From assembly GCA_947071365.1 (NCBI GenBank), contig CAMTFT010000032.1, forward strand, positions 1 to 10,087: a stretch of DNA of 10,087 bases. The letters are read 5' to 3'. Position 1 is the stretch's first letter, and each line of letters starts with the position of its first letter. The DNA is from an uncultured bacterium (GTDB lineage Bacteria; Bacillota; Clostridia; Lachnospirales; Lachnospiraceae). The position numbers and the translations under genes are program-made. Shown piece after piece: positions 1 through 7,398 of this stretch. The notes under the pieces are model-generated. The model was not told where the DNA came from, did not search any database, and saw nothing but the letters and a program-made list of their open reading frames with translations.

Positions 1-824
1 CCGACATTCCCGCAGACCTTATCAGCCAGTACGGGATATATACGGTTCCGATGCACGTAAGCTTTGGTGAGGAAACAAAGGATGACGGTACGTTTCCCAC
101 CACGGACGTATTTGACTATTACAAGAAAAGCGGCAGCCTTCCCAGAACAAGCGGCTGCAACGTAAAAGATTTTGATACGATCTTCGATGAAATACACGAT
201 CGCCACCCGGAAAGCCGTATTCTGTATCTGGCGTACTCCGCAGCGACCACCTGCTCCTACCAGAGCGCTGCCATTTCCGCAGAAGCCAGGGATTACGTAA
301 CCTCATTCGACACAAAACAGGTGTCAGCCGGACAGTGCATGGTCGTCATTCTGATGGCGAGGTTCCTTGAAGCCAACCCGGATGCGGAGGTTGCCACCGT
401 TCTGGAACAGGCAAAAAAGTACAGTGAAACATGCCACATGGGCTTCTTCCCCGGAGACCTGGATTATCTGAGAGCCGGCGGCAGAGTCAGCAATATCGCA
501 TATCTGGGCGCGAAGATCCTTTCCCTCAATCCACTGATCGAGCTGGTCGGCGGAGAGCTTATTGCCACCAGAAAATACCGCGGCAACATGGATAAGGCAG
601 CCAAAAAACTGTTTGAGGATTTTATCGAAAAGCATAAGCTTTCCAGAGAACTTCTCTATTTCCCATATTCCCCGGGATTATCGGAAAAAACAAAAAATGA
701 TATTGAAGCAAGGGCAGTTTCCCTCGGTTTTCAGGAAATACGCTGGATCCAGACTGGAAGCGTCGTTTCCACCCACAGCGGCCCCGGCGCCTTCGGCGTA
801 TGCGGTATTTCCCAGAAAGCATGA
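1..824 (+). CDS. DegV family fatty-acid-binding protein (FakB-like), 5'-partial
   Basis: The frame is open from the left edge (first full codon at position 3) to TGA at 822-824, giving 273 visible residues. DegV proteins are about 280-290 aa, so only some ten residues (typically an MxxIxTDS-type start) are missing. The visible part begins DIPADLISQYGIYTVPMHV, matching the family N-terminus, so the ATG at 51 is internal. Other DegV landmarks are PRTSG (141-155), DLDYLRAGGR (456-485) and STHSGPGAFG near the C-terminus (768-797). By family knowledge, FakB proteins bind a fatty acid and present it to the kinase FakA, giving acyl-phosphate for phospholipid synthesis in the cytoplasm. The usual LSGTYQSA-like stretch reads TTCSYQSA here, so lipid preference may differ. 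No FakA gene is in view. The family call is firm; the ligand is inference. Confidence 0.9.
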   Translation, partial: DIPADLISQYGIYTVPMHVSFGEETKDDGTFPTTDVFDYYKKSGSLPRTSGCNVKDFDTIFDEIHDRHPESRILYLAYSAATTCSYQSAAISAEARDYVTSFDTKQVSAGQCMVVILMARFLEANPDAEVATVLEQAKKYSETCHMGFFPGDLDYLRAGGRVSNIAYLGAKILSLNPLIELVGGELIATRKYRGNMDKAAKKLFEDFIEKHKLSRELLYFPYSPGLSEKTKNDIEARAVSLGFQEIRWIQTGSVVSTHSGPGAFGVCGISQKA

Positions 825-859
825 GATATCTTCAATGAAATACGAGATGTTTCGAATGG

Positions 860-899
860 AGCAGGCGATATTTCCTGAAAACAGGATTGACAGCCTGCT
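860..899 (+). terminator. Possible terminator hairpin after the DegV gene
   Basis: AGCAGGC (860-866) pairs perfectly with GCCTGCT (893-899), and the enclosed CCTGAAAACAGG (874-885) forms its own 4-bp stem with an AAAA loop. The sequence after it is TCTCTCTG, pyrimidine-rich but not a clean T run, so this is a weak intrinsic terminator at best. It lies 36 bp after the degV stop. Its right arm overlaps the predicted promoter of the response regulator. Confidence 0.4.
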
Positions 900-914
900 T
901 CTCTCTGATATAAG
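887..914 (+). promoter_or_regulatory. Predicted sigma-A promoter of the two-component operon
   Basis: A perfect -35 box TTGACA (887-892) is followed after 16 bp by TATAAG (909-914). Transcription would start near 921, leaving about 40 nt before the response regulator. A direct repeat AGGTAT at 913-918 and 922-927 (9-bp period) lies over the -10 and start region. It is a plausible, unproven site for autoregulation by an OmpR-type protein, which typically binds direct repeats. Confidence 0.55.
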
Positions 915-960
915 GTATTATAGGTATAAAACATTAATCTGAAACAGGAAGTGTTATGAA

Positions 961-1653
961 ATGGCAACCATTTTAATTGTCGAAGATGACCGGAACATGC
1001 GTCTTCTGACCTCCGCAAGACTTGTGGATCTCTATACCGTCGTGAGCGCCTGTGACGGCCTTGAGGCCCTGGAGCGCATTCATCAGGGCGGAATCGACCT
1101 GATCGTGGCGGATATCATGATGCCGCGCATGGATGGATATGAGCTGCTGAAAACGATCCGGGAAGAGGGCTACAAGACACCCTATCTGCTGCTTACCGCC
1201 AAAGAATCACTGGATGACAAGCAGCAGGGCTTTGAGCTGGGAACGGATGACTACATGACGAAGCCCTTCAGCAGCGACGAGCTGCTCTGGCGCGTCAGTG
1301 CGCTTCTGCGGCGGGCAAATATTTCCCAGAGCAAGAAGATCGTTCTGGGAAGCGTGACGGTGGACTCCGAGAAATACGCCGTCTACTCTGATTCCGACTA
1401 TATTGAATTTCCAAAAAAGGAATTTGACCTGCTGTTCAAGCTCCTCTCCTACCCGAATCAGATCTTTTCAAAGGAGCAGCTTCTCGACAGCATCTGGGGA
1501 ATCAACTCCGGCACCGGAGGAGATACCATCAAGACACACGTAAACCGGATCCGTAACCGTCTGTCCCAGATCCATGAATTCCGGATCATGACGATCAAGG
1601 GACTCGGATATAAAGCAGACATCAACAGGGAGTTCATCAATGGCGAGAAATGA
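961..1653 (+). CDS. OmpR/PhoB-family response regulator
   Basis: This 230-aa protein has the standard two-domain layout. The receiver domain (about 1-118) shows the acidic cluster E8-D9-D10, phospho-acceptor D51 in ADIMMPRMDG, switch T79 and K101 in MTKPF. The DNA-binding winged helix (about 125-222) contains PKKEFDLLF, the recognition-helix stretch GDTIKTHVNRIRNRL (187-201) and the terminal IKGLGYKAD wing. Phosphorylation at D51 by the adjacent kinase should drive dimerisation and DNA binding. The start at 961 follows AGGAAG (946-951) by 9 nt; an ATG at 956 is out of frame and stops after six codons. The last 14 bp overlap the kinase gene, indicating translational coupling. From memory, the receiver resembles the heme-responsive HssR group (LTA..SL.DK, GTDDYMTKPF), but no hrtAB-like efflux genes are visible, so the target is unknown. 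Confidence 0.93.
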   Translation: MATILIVEDDRNMRLLTSARLVDLYTVVSACDGLEALERIHQGGIDLIVADIMMPRMDGYELLKTIREEGYKTPYLLLTAKESLDDKQQGFELGTDDYMTKPFSSDELLWRVSALLRRANISQSKKIVLGSVTVDSEKYAVYSDSDYIEFPKKEFDLLFKLLSYPNQIFSKEQLLDSIWGINSGTGGDTIKTHVNRIRNRLSQIHEFRIMTIKGLGYKADINREFINGEK

Positions 1654-2686
1654 CATTGTCCGTTCCATGCGAAAATATATCATCCAGCTCGTGATCCTCG
1701 TCACGTCGCTGGTGATCATCATCAATGCACTGTATATGTTCATGACGTGGCTGATCACGGAAATCGGCGCAATCGATGACGTTTATCTGCGCGCGGAATT
1801 TCAGTTTCTCAGTACGCTCGTTGTCGTGCTCTTTCTTCTGACCGTTATCTTTGCCATTATGTACAGGCGCAGGAAACGGGAGCTGACCACATTAACGGAA
1901 AGTATCAAAAAGGTGGCAAACGGAGATTTCACAGCCAGAATTGCCTACGATGAACGTGACTCCATGGCACACGTTTACAGAGATTTCAATAAGATGAGTA
2001 CGGAGCTGGAAAGCGTCCAGTTCCTGAGAAAGGATTTCATCAACAGCTACTCCCACGAATTCAAGACGCCGATCGCGTCCATCAACGGCTTCGCCTCCCT
2101 GATGCTGGAAAAAGAGCTGTCCCGGGAGGATCAGCACACCTATTTGCAGATCATTCAGGAGGAATCCGAACGATTGTCCAACCTTACCAGCAACACGATA
2201 CTTATGTCAAAGCTGTCGTCACAGAAGATCGTTTCGTCGAAGGAACGGTATGACCTGGGAGAACAGCTCAGGCAGTGCGCGATCATTCTGTCCCGCGAAT
2301 GGCTGAAAAAACAGCAGACCTTCAGCGGCGAATTTCCGAATATCGAGTACGTCGGAAACCGGGAGCTGATGAAGCATCTGTGGATCAACCTCATGAACAA
2401 CGCAATCAAATACACGCCTCCCGGCGGCGAGATCTCCGTAACGCTCTCTTATCAGGATAAATACATCACCGTGACAGTCGCAGATACCGGCCGTGGAATG
2501 GATGAAGACACGCTGTCCCATTTATTTGACCCGTATTATCAGGGCGACCGCTCCCACTCCGGCCAGGGGCTTGGCCTTGGTTTGTCTATCGCAAAGAAGA
2601 TCGTTGCGCTCAGTGGTGGCAGTATTCAGGTAAAGAGCAGGGTGGATGAGGGAAGCGAATTTACTGTGACGCTTCCCCGCTCCTGA
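1640..2686 (+). CDS. Membrane sensor histidine kinase with very short extracellular loop
   Basis: This 348-aa kinase has transmembrane helix 1 at about 14-39, a loop of only about 15 residues, helix 2 at about 56-75, HAMP at about 76-128, a HisKA domain with phospho-accepting H139 in SHEFKTP, and a HATPase domain. The latter shows the N box (WINLMNNAIKYTP, N250 and N254), G1 (DTGRGM, 282-287), F box (FDPYYQGD) and G2 (GQGLGLGLS). All catalytic motifs look intact. AGGGAG (1627-1632) precedes the ATG by 7 nt inside the upstream gene. With almost no extracellular part, it probably senses a signal within the membrane or through a partner protein, as described for intramembrane-sensing kinases; that is inference. 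The gene ends 26 bp from the convergent treC stop. Confidence 0.93.
   Translation: MARNDIVRSMRKYIIQLVILVTSLVIIINALYMFMTWLITEIGAIDDVYLRAEFQFLSTLVVVLFLLTVIFAIMYRRRKRELTTLTESIKKVANGDFTARIAYDERDSMAHVYRDFNKMSTELESVQFLRKDFINSYSHEFKTPIASINGFASLMLEKELSREDQHTYLQIIQEESERLSNLTSNTILMSKLSSQKIVSSKERYDLGEQLRQCAIILSREWLKKQQTFSGEFPNIEYVGNRELMKHLWINLMNNAIKYTPPGGEISVTLSYQDKYITVTVADTGRGMDEDTLSHLFDPYYQGDRSHSGQGLGLGLSIAKKIVALSGGSIQVKSRVDEGSEFTVTLPRS
2650..2677. other. Perfect 8-bp inverted repeat between convergent operons
   Basis: GGGAAGCG (2650-2657) and CGCTTCCC (2670-2677) form a perfect 8-bp stem with a 12-nt loop. It lies inside the last codons of the histidine kinase and about 36 nt past the treC stop on the other strand. 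No T run follows on either strand, so it is not a standard intrinsic terminator. It could still act as a 3'-end-stabilising hairpin for the treC transcript, because the 26-bp gap between the two genes holds no better candidate. Confidence 0.3.
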
Positions 2687-2712
2687 CGGCTATGCTGACC
2701 CTGCACAAATAC

Positions 2713-4368
2713 TTACTCCACCCGGGTATCTCTTAAAAGTACGATACTTTCATACGGCCTTAAAGCCCTCAGATCATCCCCGATATCTTCCTGCGGGTAA
2801 TTGCCAAGCAGATACTCATACCCCCTGCAGCATATCGGCTTCTCCAGCTTTACCGCCGTATCCGCAAAATTGCTGATAACAAGCAACTCCTGCTCCTTCG
2901 TTGACCGCCTGTATGCGAACACCTCCGGCTGCTCCTGATTCAGAAACTCGATGGAGCCCTTCCGGATCACTGCGTACTGCTTTCTCAGTCTTACCAGCTT
3001 TTTGTAATAATTGAGAATGGAGTCCGGATCCGCTTCCTCCGCAGCCACGTTAATGTAGCTGTGGTTATCCGGTATACTGATCCACGGCTCATGTTCTGAA
3101 AATCCCGCATACTTCCCGGAATCCCACTGCATCGGCGACCTGCCGTTATCTCTGGAGCGCTGTCCCAGTATTTCCAGCGCTTCTTTTTCTATCTTTCCCT
3201 CTTTTTGCAGGATCTCGTAATAATTAATGCTCTCCACATCCCGGTACTGGCTGATATCTCCATAACCCGGATTCGTCATTCCCAGCTCTTCCCCCTGGAA
3301 GATGTATGGTGTACCCCGCAGTAGATGAATGTACGCTGCAAGCATTTTCGCAGATTCCTTCCAGTACCGCTTTTCATCTCCCATTCTGGAAACGATCCGG
3401 GGCTGATCGTGGTTGCACCAGAATACGGCGTTCCATCCGTTCTGCTTTTCCATCCCTGTCTGCCACGTTTCGAACAGCTCCTTCAGTTTCCGGTAGTCCG
3501 TCTTCATCAGCGCCCACTTGTTTCCATCCTTATAATCCGCTTTCAGGTGGTGGAAACTGAAGCACATGGACAATTCCTTTTCCTCTGGATTGGAATACCG
3601 AACGCAGTTGTCCAGACTTGTGGACGACATTTCTCCCACAGTGATCATATTTCCCATATCCGTATCCTCAGACAGCTCCTTCAGGAATTCATGGACATGG
3701 GGACCGTCGGAATAAAATCTTCTGCCGTCTCCCTGCGTATCGTCCTCAAACGTATCCGGCTTGGAGATCAGGTTGACCACGTCGAAGCGGAAGCCCTTCA
3801 CCCCTTTGTTTTTCCAGAAACGGATCACATCCTTCAGTTCCTCACGCACCCTGGGATTGTTCCAGTTCAGATCCGCCTGCGTCACGTCAAACAGGTGAAG
3901 ATACCATTTCTTCAAGGACGGCACATACTCCCAGGCTGAACCGCCGAATTTTGACTGCCAGTTCGTAGGAGGGGCCTGTGGGCTGCCCTCCCGAAAGATA
4001 TAGTAATCCATGTACTCTTTGTCGCCGGAAAGAGCCTTCTGGAACCATTCATGGCGCGTGGAAGTATGGTTGAATACCATATCAAACATGAGACCCATTC
4101 CACGCTCCCCGGCTTTCTGAATCAGCTCCTCCACATCCTCCATGGTCCCGAAAAGCGGGTTGATCTTCCTGTAATCCTCCACGTCATATCCGTTATCGTT
4201 GAGAGGAGAGACGAAAAACGGTGTGCTCCAGATATAATCAACTCCCAGGCTCTTTATGTAATCAAGCTTTTCAATGATACCCCGGATATCTCCAACTCCA
4301 TCTCCGTTGCTGTCATAAAATGACTTCGGATAAATCTGATAAACTGTACTTCCTCTGAAATCTACCAT
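2713..4368 (-). CDS. treC: Trehalose-6-phosphate hydrolase (alpha,alpha-phosphotrehalase, GH13)
   Basis: This 551-aa cytoplasmic glycosidase hydrolyses trehalose 6-phosphate to glucose and glucose 6-phosphate. It has a GH13 (beta/alpha)8 barrel: the N-terminal GSTVYQIYPKSF stretch, region I DMVFNH (96-101), nucleophile D196 in GFRFDVVN, acid/base E246 in TVGEMSST and transition-state D321 in CNHDQPR. Features shared with B. subtilis TreA rather than oligo-1,6-glucosidases are NWQSKFGGSAWEY (136-148), the HLFDVTQADLNW stretch and GEELGMTNPGYGDISQYRDV. Its length is typical. The start is set by AGGAG at 4374-4378, 5 nt upstream, which overlaps the treP stop codon (4377-4379). That spacing implies one transcript and coupled translation with the PTS permease. 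In some genomes the gene is called treA. Oligo-1,6-glucosidase is the only realistic alternative, and the treP/treR context argues against it. Confidence 0.95.
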   Translation of the reverse strand: MVDFRGSTVYQIYPKSFYDSNGDGVGDIRGIIEKLDYIKSLGVDYIWSTPFFVSPLNDNGYDVEDYRKINPLFGTMEDVEELIQKAGERGMGLMFDMVFNHTSTRHEWFQKALSGDKEYMDYYIFREGSPQAPPTNWQSKFGGSAWEYVPSLKKWYLHLFDVTQADLNWNNPRVREELKDVIRFWKNKGVKGFRFDVVNLISKPDTFEDDTQGDGRRFYSDGPHVHEFLKELSEDTDMGNMITVGEMSSTSLDNCVRYSNPEEKELSMCFSFHHLKADYKDGNKWALMKTDYRKLKELFETWQTGMEKQNGWNAVFWCNHDQPRIVSRMGDEKRYWKESAKMLAAYIHLLRGTPYIFQGEELGMTNPGYGDISQYRDVESINYYEILQKEGKIEKEALEILGQRSRDNGRSPMQWDSGKYAGFSEHEPWISIPDNHSYINVAAEEADPDSILNYYKKLVRLRKQYAVIRKGSIEFLNQEQPEVFAYRRSTKEQELLVISNFADTAVKLEKPICCRGYEYLLGNYPQEDIGDDLRALRPYESIVLLRDTRVE

Positions 4369-4376
4369 ATCTGCTC

Positions 4377-6341
4377 CTATTCAAATACCGCCACAACGGT
4401 TTCTTTTGCTTTTCCGTTTACCCCCGTAAAAAACTGGAGATTTTTAGCCTCACCCTGTTCTGTAATAATACATACGGTGGTATCCGGGTGGCCTGCCGCC
4501 CTGATTTTGTCCCGGTCAAAGCGCAGCAGCGGTGTTCCTGCCGATACCCTCTGGCCCTCCGACACGAGATACTGAAAACCGTCTCCCTGCATATCGACCG
4601 TATCGATTCCCACATGGAGAAGTATTTCCATCTTGTTGTCCATTGTCAGCCCACAGGCGTGTCTCGAATCCGTCATCAGCATGCTTACCGTTGCATCCAC
4701 AGGAGCGTACAGAGTATCATTTTCCGGAATCACTGCGATACCTTCCCCCATAATGCCTTCGGAAAAGACGCCGTCGCCCACTTCTTTCAGTTCGATCACC
4801 TTTCCACTAAGAAATGCTGTAAATTCTTTCTGTTTTTCCTCTTTATTTCTCTTAGCAGCCGCAACTACTCCCGCTGCAACACTTTCTCCCATACCTGCCG
4901 CAGCTTCTGCCGTCGGTACTTCGTTCTTCACAGCCAGTTTTTTCTTTCCAACAAGAACGGTCAATGCAAACGGAACCGCCACCGCAATCACCATGCAGAC
5001 TGCAAAACTGAGCATAAAGCTGGGGCGGATGGAAAGGATACCCGGAAGTCCCCCTACACCGATCGCATTTGCAGTCGTTCCCATTGCCACACATACGACT
5101 GCGGCACATGCGGAGCCAATCATTCCGCATACGAACGGAAATACATGCTTCAAATTAACTCCGAAAATGGCCGGCTCCGTTACGCCGAGATAACATGAAA
5201 TACACGCCGGTACATTTACTTCCTGTGCTTCCGCATTTTTTCTCTGGAGAACGATCATTCCGAGAACGGCAGAGCCCTGTGCAATATTGGACAGCGCGAT
5301 CATCGGCCACAGCATCGTTCCGCCGTAATCCGCGATCAACTGCAAATCGATGGCATTCGACATATGATGAAGTCCCGTGATAACCAGCGGCGCATATACA
5401 AAACCAAACACCGCTCCAAACAGTACCTTGAAGGAACCAGTAATTCCCGCGTAAACTACGGAAGATATCGCGGAACCGATCTTCCAGCCCACCGGGCCCA
5501 ATACGAAATGTGCCGCGATAACGGACAACAGCAGGCTGCAGAACGGTACAACGATCATTGACACTACCTGCGGCGTGATCTTGCGGAAAAACTTTTCCAG
5601 ATAAACCAGCGTGAAAGCTGCCAGAACTGCCGGAATCACCTGTGCCTGATAACCGATCATTTTTATCTTAAAATAACCAAAATTCCATACCGGAATATCC
5701 GCTGCAGCAGTCCCGGCTACGGCGTATGCGTTCAGTAGCTGTCCCGATACGAGCGTCAGACCAAGTACGATTCCAAGCATCTGCGTCGTACCCATCTTTT
5801 TCGTCACAGACCAGCAGATACCTACCGGCAACATATGGAAAACCGCTTCTCCAATGAGCCACAGAAAGCTGTCCAGTCCTGCCCAGAACTGACTGATATC
5901 GCACAGCGTCTTCGTCCCGTTTTCGAACAGATACAGACTGTCAATACAGTTTCGAAAGCCGAGGATCAGACCACCCGTTATGATCGCTGGAATCAGAGGC
6001 GCAAAGATCTCTGCCAGCGCCGTGATCATCCTCTGCAGCACATTCTGGTTCTGCTTCGCAGCCTTCTTTACAGCATCCTTTGATACTCCCTCGATCCCCG
6101 ATACGGCAATGAAATCATTGTAAAAATCTGCCACGGTATTTCCAATGATAACCTGGAACTGTCCTGTCTGCGTAAAGCTTCCCTTCACCACCTTCATAGC
6201 TTCAATCTTCTGAATGTCCGCTTTTCCAGGCTCATTCAGCACAAATCTCATTCGCGTCATACAGTGTGATACCGCTGCGATGTTTTCTTTTCCGCCCACA
6301 AGATGCAGCAGCTCTTTTGCGTCTTCTACGTACTTACCCAT
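4377..6341 (-). CDS. treP: PTS trehalose permease EIIBC with fused EIIA (EIIBCA)
   Basis: This 654-aa protein imports trehalose and phosphorylates it to trehalose 6-phosphate. The EIIB domain (about 1-88) has phospho-cysteine C27 in SHCMTRMRF and the KVVKGSFTQTGQFQVIIGN stretch. The EIIC membrane domain (about 105-465) carries many hydrophobic helices, TGLHHMSNAIDLQLIADYGG and the substrate-site LGVTEPAIFGVN. An alanine-rich linker (about 470-505) leads to a glucose-type EIIA domain (about 510-654) with the active-site pair H561 (RHACGL) and H576 (LLHVGIDTV). EIIB and EIIC resemble B. subtilis TreP closely, and that protein lacks EIIA; here the missing domain is supplied in cis. AGGAGG (6348-6353) lies 6 nt before the ATG. 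It is first in the treP-treC operon, from a promoter covered by three TreR-type boxes. A beta-glucoside EII is the alternative; treC and treR make trehalose far more likely. Confidence 0.94.
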   Translation of the reverse strand: MGKYVEDAKELLHLVGGKENIAAVSHCMTRMRFVLNEPGKADIQKIEAMKVVKGSFTQTGQFQVIIGNTVADFYNDFIAVSGIEGVSKDAVKKAAKQNQNVLQRMITALAEIFAPLIPAIITGGLILGFRNCIDSLYLFENGTKTLCDISQFWAGLDSFLWLIGEAVFHMLPVGICWSVTKKMGTTQMLGIVLGLTLVSGQLLNAYAVAGTAAADIPVWNFGYFKIKMIGYQAQVIPAVLAAFTLVYLEKFFRKITPQVVSMIVVPFCSLLLSVIAAHFVLGPVGWKIGSAISSVVYAGITGSFKVLFGAVFGFVYAPLVITGLHHMSNAIDLQLIADYGGTMLWPMIALSNIAQGSAVLGMIVLQRKNAEAQEVNVPACISCYLGVTEPAIFGVNLKHVFPFVCGMIGSACAAVVCVAMGTTANAIGVGGLPGILSIRPSFMLSFAVCMVIAVAVPFALTVLVGKKKLAVKNEVPTAEAAAGMGESVAAGVVAAAKRNKEEKQKEFTAFLSGKVIELKEVGDGVFSEGIMGEGIAVIPENDTLYAPVDATVSMLMTDSRHACGLTMDNKMEILLHVGIDTVDMQGDGFQYLVSEGQRVSAGTPLLRFDRDKIRAAGHPDTTVCIITEQGEAKNLQFFTGVNGKAKETVVAVFE

Positions 6342-6376
6342 TTCCTTCCTCCTGATTCTTTTACATTTTCTTCATT

Positions 6377-6390
6377 CTTGTTCAAACAAG
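6377..6390. promoter_or_regulatory. TreR operator box O1
   Basis: CTTGTTCAAACAAG has perfect 6-bp arms around a 2-bp centre. It lies about 7-20 nt downstream of the predicted treP transcription start, where a bound repressor would block elongation. The same core recurs at three other places in this intergenic region and was not noticed elsewhere in the window. Confidence 0.75.
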
Positions 6391-6403
6391 TTCTTATGTT
6401 TTA

Positions 6404-6432
6404 TTTATATCACACTTGTTTGAACATGTCAA
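6404..6432 (-). promoter_or_regulatory. Predicted treP-treC promoter
   Basis: On the minus strand, a perfect -35 TTGACA (6427-6432) and a -10 TATAAA (6404-6409) are separated by exactly 17 bp. The start would be near 6397, giving a leader of about 55 nt. Operator box O2 fills the spacer and touches the -35 box, so repressor and RNA polymerase binding should be mutually exclusive. Confidence 0.85.
6415..6428. promoter_or_regulatory. TreR operator box O2 (in the treP promoter spacer)
   Basis: CTTGTTTGAACATG matches the repeated CTTGTTyrAACAAG box with one mismatch in the right arm. The flanking bases A and T extend the symmetry to 16 bp. It sits between the -35 and -10 of treP and overlaps the -35 edge by 2 bp. 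Confidence 0.78.
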
Positions 6433-6446
6433 TAGCATTCTGAAAA

Positions 6447-6460
6447 TTTGTTTAAACAAG
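6447..6460. promoter_or_regulatory. TreR operator box O3 (upstream of the treP promoter)
   Basis: TTTGTTTAAACAAG contains the perfect 12-bp palindrome TTGTTTAAACAA (6448-6459). Its centre is 32 bp, about three helical turns, from the centre of O2, compatible with cooperative binding on one DNA face. It lies upstream of the treP -35 box. Confidence 0.75.
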
Positions 6461-6522
6461 TTTCCCGGATACGCTTCTGCTCTTTTTGCGTACAACATTT
6501 TCTTACACTTTCCTTTTGCCGC

Positions 6523-6550
6523 TTGACTTTCCTCTATTCTGAATTATAAT
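6523..6550 (+). promoter_or_regulatory. Predicted treR promoter
   Basis: TTGACT (6523-6528) and a perfect TATAAT (6545-6550) are separated by 16 bp. The start would fall near 6557, immediately before operator box O4, which implies that TreR represses its own gene. The treP and treR promoters are divergent and their -35 boxes are about 90 bp apart. Confidence 0.75.
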
Positions 6551-6557
6551 AATATCA

Positions 6558-6571
6558 TATGTTTAAACAAG
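6558..6571. promoter_or_regulatory. TreR operator box O4 (treR autoregulation)
   Basis: TATGTTTAAACAAG contains the perfect palindrome TGTTTAAACA (6560-6569) and matches the CTTGTTTAAACAAG consensus at 12 of 14 positions. It covers the predicted treR transcription start and lies just before the treR ribosome binding site (6573-6580). Confidence 0.72.
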
Positions 6572-6587
6572 CAGGGGTGATTTACGT

Positions 6588-7313
6588 ATGCCGAAGGCAA
6601 AATACGCAGAAATATACAAAGATTTGAAGACGAAAATAGAGAATGGGACGTATGAATTTCAGGAGCTGCTGCCATCAGAGAACAGCCTGATCCTCACATA
6701 CGATTGTTCCCGCAACACGATACGAAGGGCCATCAGCGACCTCGTCACAGACGGGTATGTCCAGACCATGCAGGGAAAGGGTGTGCGCAATATCTTTCAG
6801 CCTACATTGCAGACCTCCTTCACCATCGGCGGCATCGAATCCTTCCGGGAATCTGCCCTTAGAAATAACCAGACTTCCCGGACGAAGGTTCTATGCTTTA
6901 CGGAGATCACGGCAGACAAAAAAATATCCGACCGGACAGGTTTTCCGGTCGGCGCAAGGCTATACTACCTGCAACGACTTCATTATCTCGATGGAAAGGC
7001 TCTGATCCTGAACCACAACTATTTCCTGCAGGATGTGGTAACGAGCCTTACCCCGGAGATCGCAGAGCATTCTATTTATGAATATCTGGAAAATACTCTC
7101 CACATCTCCATCGTTACCAGCAAGAGAGTCATGACCGTTGAAAAAATGACGGAGATCGATGAAAAATATCTGGATCTTGGTGATTACAACTGCCTTGCGG
7201 TGGTCAGCAGCCAGACATATAACAGCGACGGGATCATGTTCGAGTATACTCAGTCGCGTCACCGCCCTGATTATTTCCGATTTCAGGACAATGCCACGAG
7301 ACGAAGTAAGTAG
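6588..7313 (+). CDS. treR: GntR-family (HutC/FarR-type) trehalose operon repressor
   Basis: This 241-aa protein has an N-terminal GntR winged helix-turn-helix (about 1-68), including LPSENSLILTYDCSRNTIRR and the wing QTMQGKGV. The C-terminal UTRA effector domain (about 88-232) includes RLYYLQRLHYLDGKALILNH and ends HRPDYFRFQDNATRR, close to the C-terminus of B. subtilis TreR. Known TreR proteins of this type repress the trehalose operon and release DNA on binding trehalose 6-phosphate. AGGGGTGA (6573-6580) lies 7 nt before the ATG. It is divergent from treP, and four matching palindromes lie between the two genes. The reading frame continues open for 28 codons past its TAG stop, which is probably chance. 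The family is certain; the effector is inferred from context and homology. Confidence 0.93.
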   Translation: MPKAKYAEIYKDLKTKIENGTYEFQELLPSENSLILTYDCSRNTIRRAISDLVTDGYVQTMQGKGVRNIFQPTLQTSFTIGGIESFRESALRNNQTSRTKVLCFTEITADKKISDRTGFPVGARLYYLQRLHYLDGKALILNHNYFLQDVVTSLTPEIAEHSIYEYLENTLHISIVTSKRVMTVEKMTEIDEKYLDLGDYNCLAVVSSQTYNSDGIMFEYTQSRHRPDYFRFQDNATRRSK

Positions 7314-7398
7314 TCCTTCATCGCAAATTTCTGTTCTGCAGATAACAGCCTGGAGGGCATGACATATTCAATCCCGGCTGCACTGGAAAAGGAGTATT

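Noticed and set aside
562..942. 126-codon plus-strand frame overlapping the end of degV
   Set aside because: It lies mostly out of frame inside degV and runs through the hairpin and promoter region, with no protein-like features.
4488..5198. Long open frame antisense to treP (236 codons)
   Set aside because: It is low-complexity, Cys/His/Ser-rich translation with no initiation signals, mirrored from a clearly real gene on the other strand.
6433..6522. Catabolite-responsive (cre) site for CcpA in the treP-treR gap
   Set aside because: No stretch fits the WTGNAARCGNWWNCA pattern well enough on either strand.
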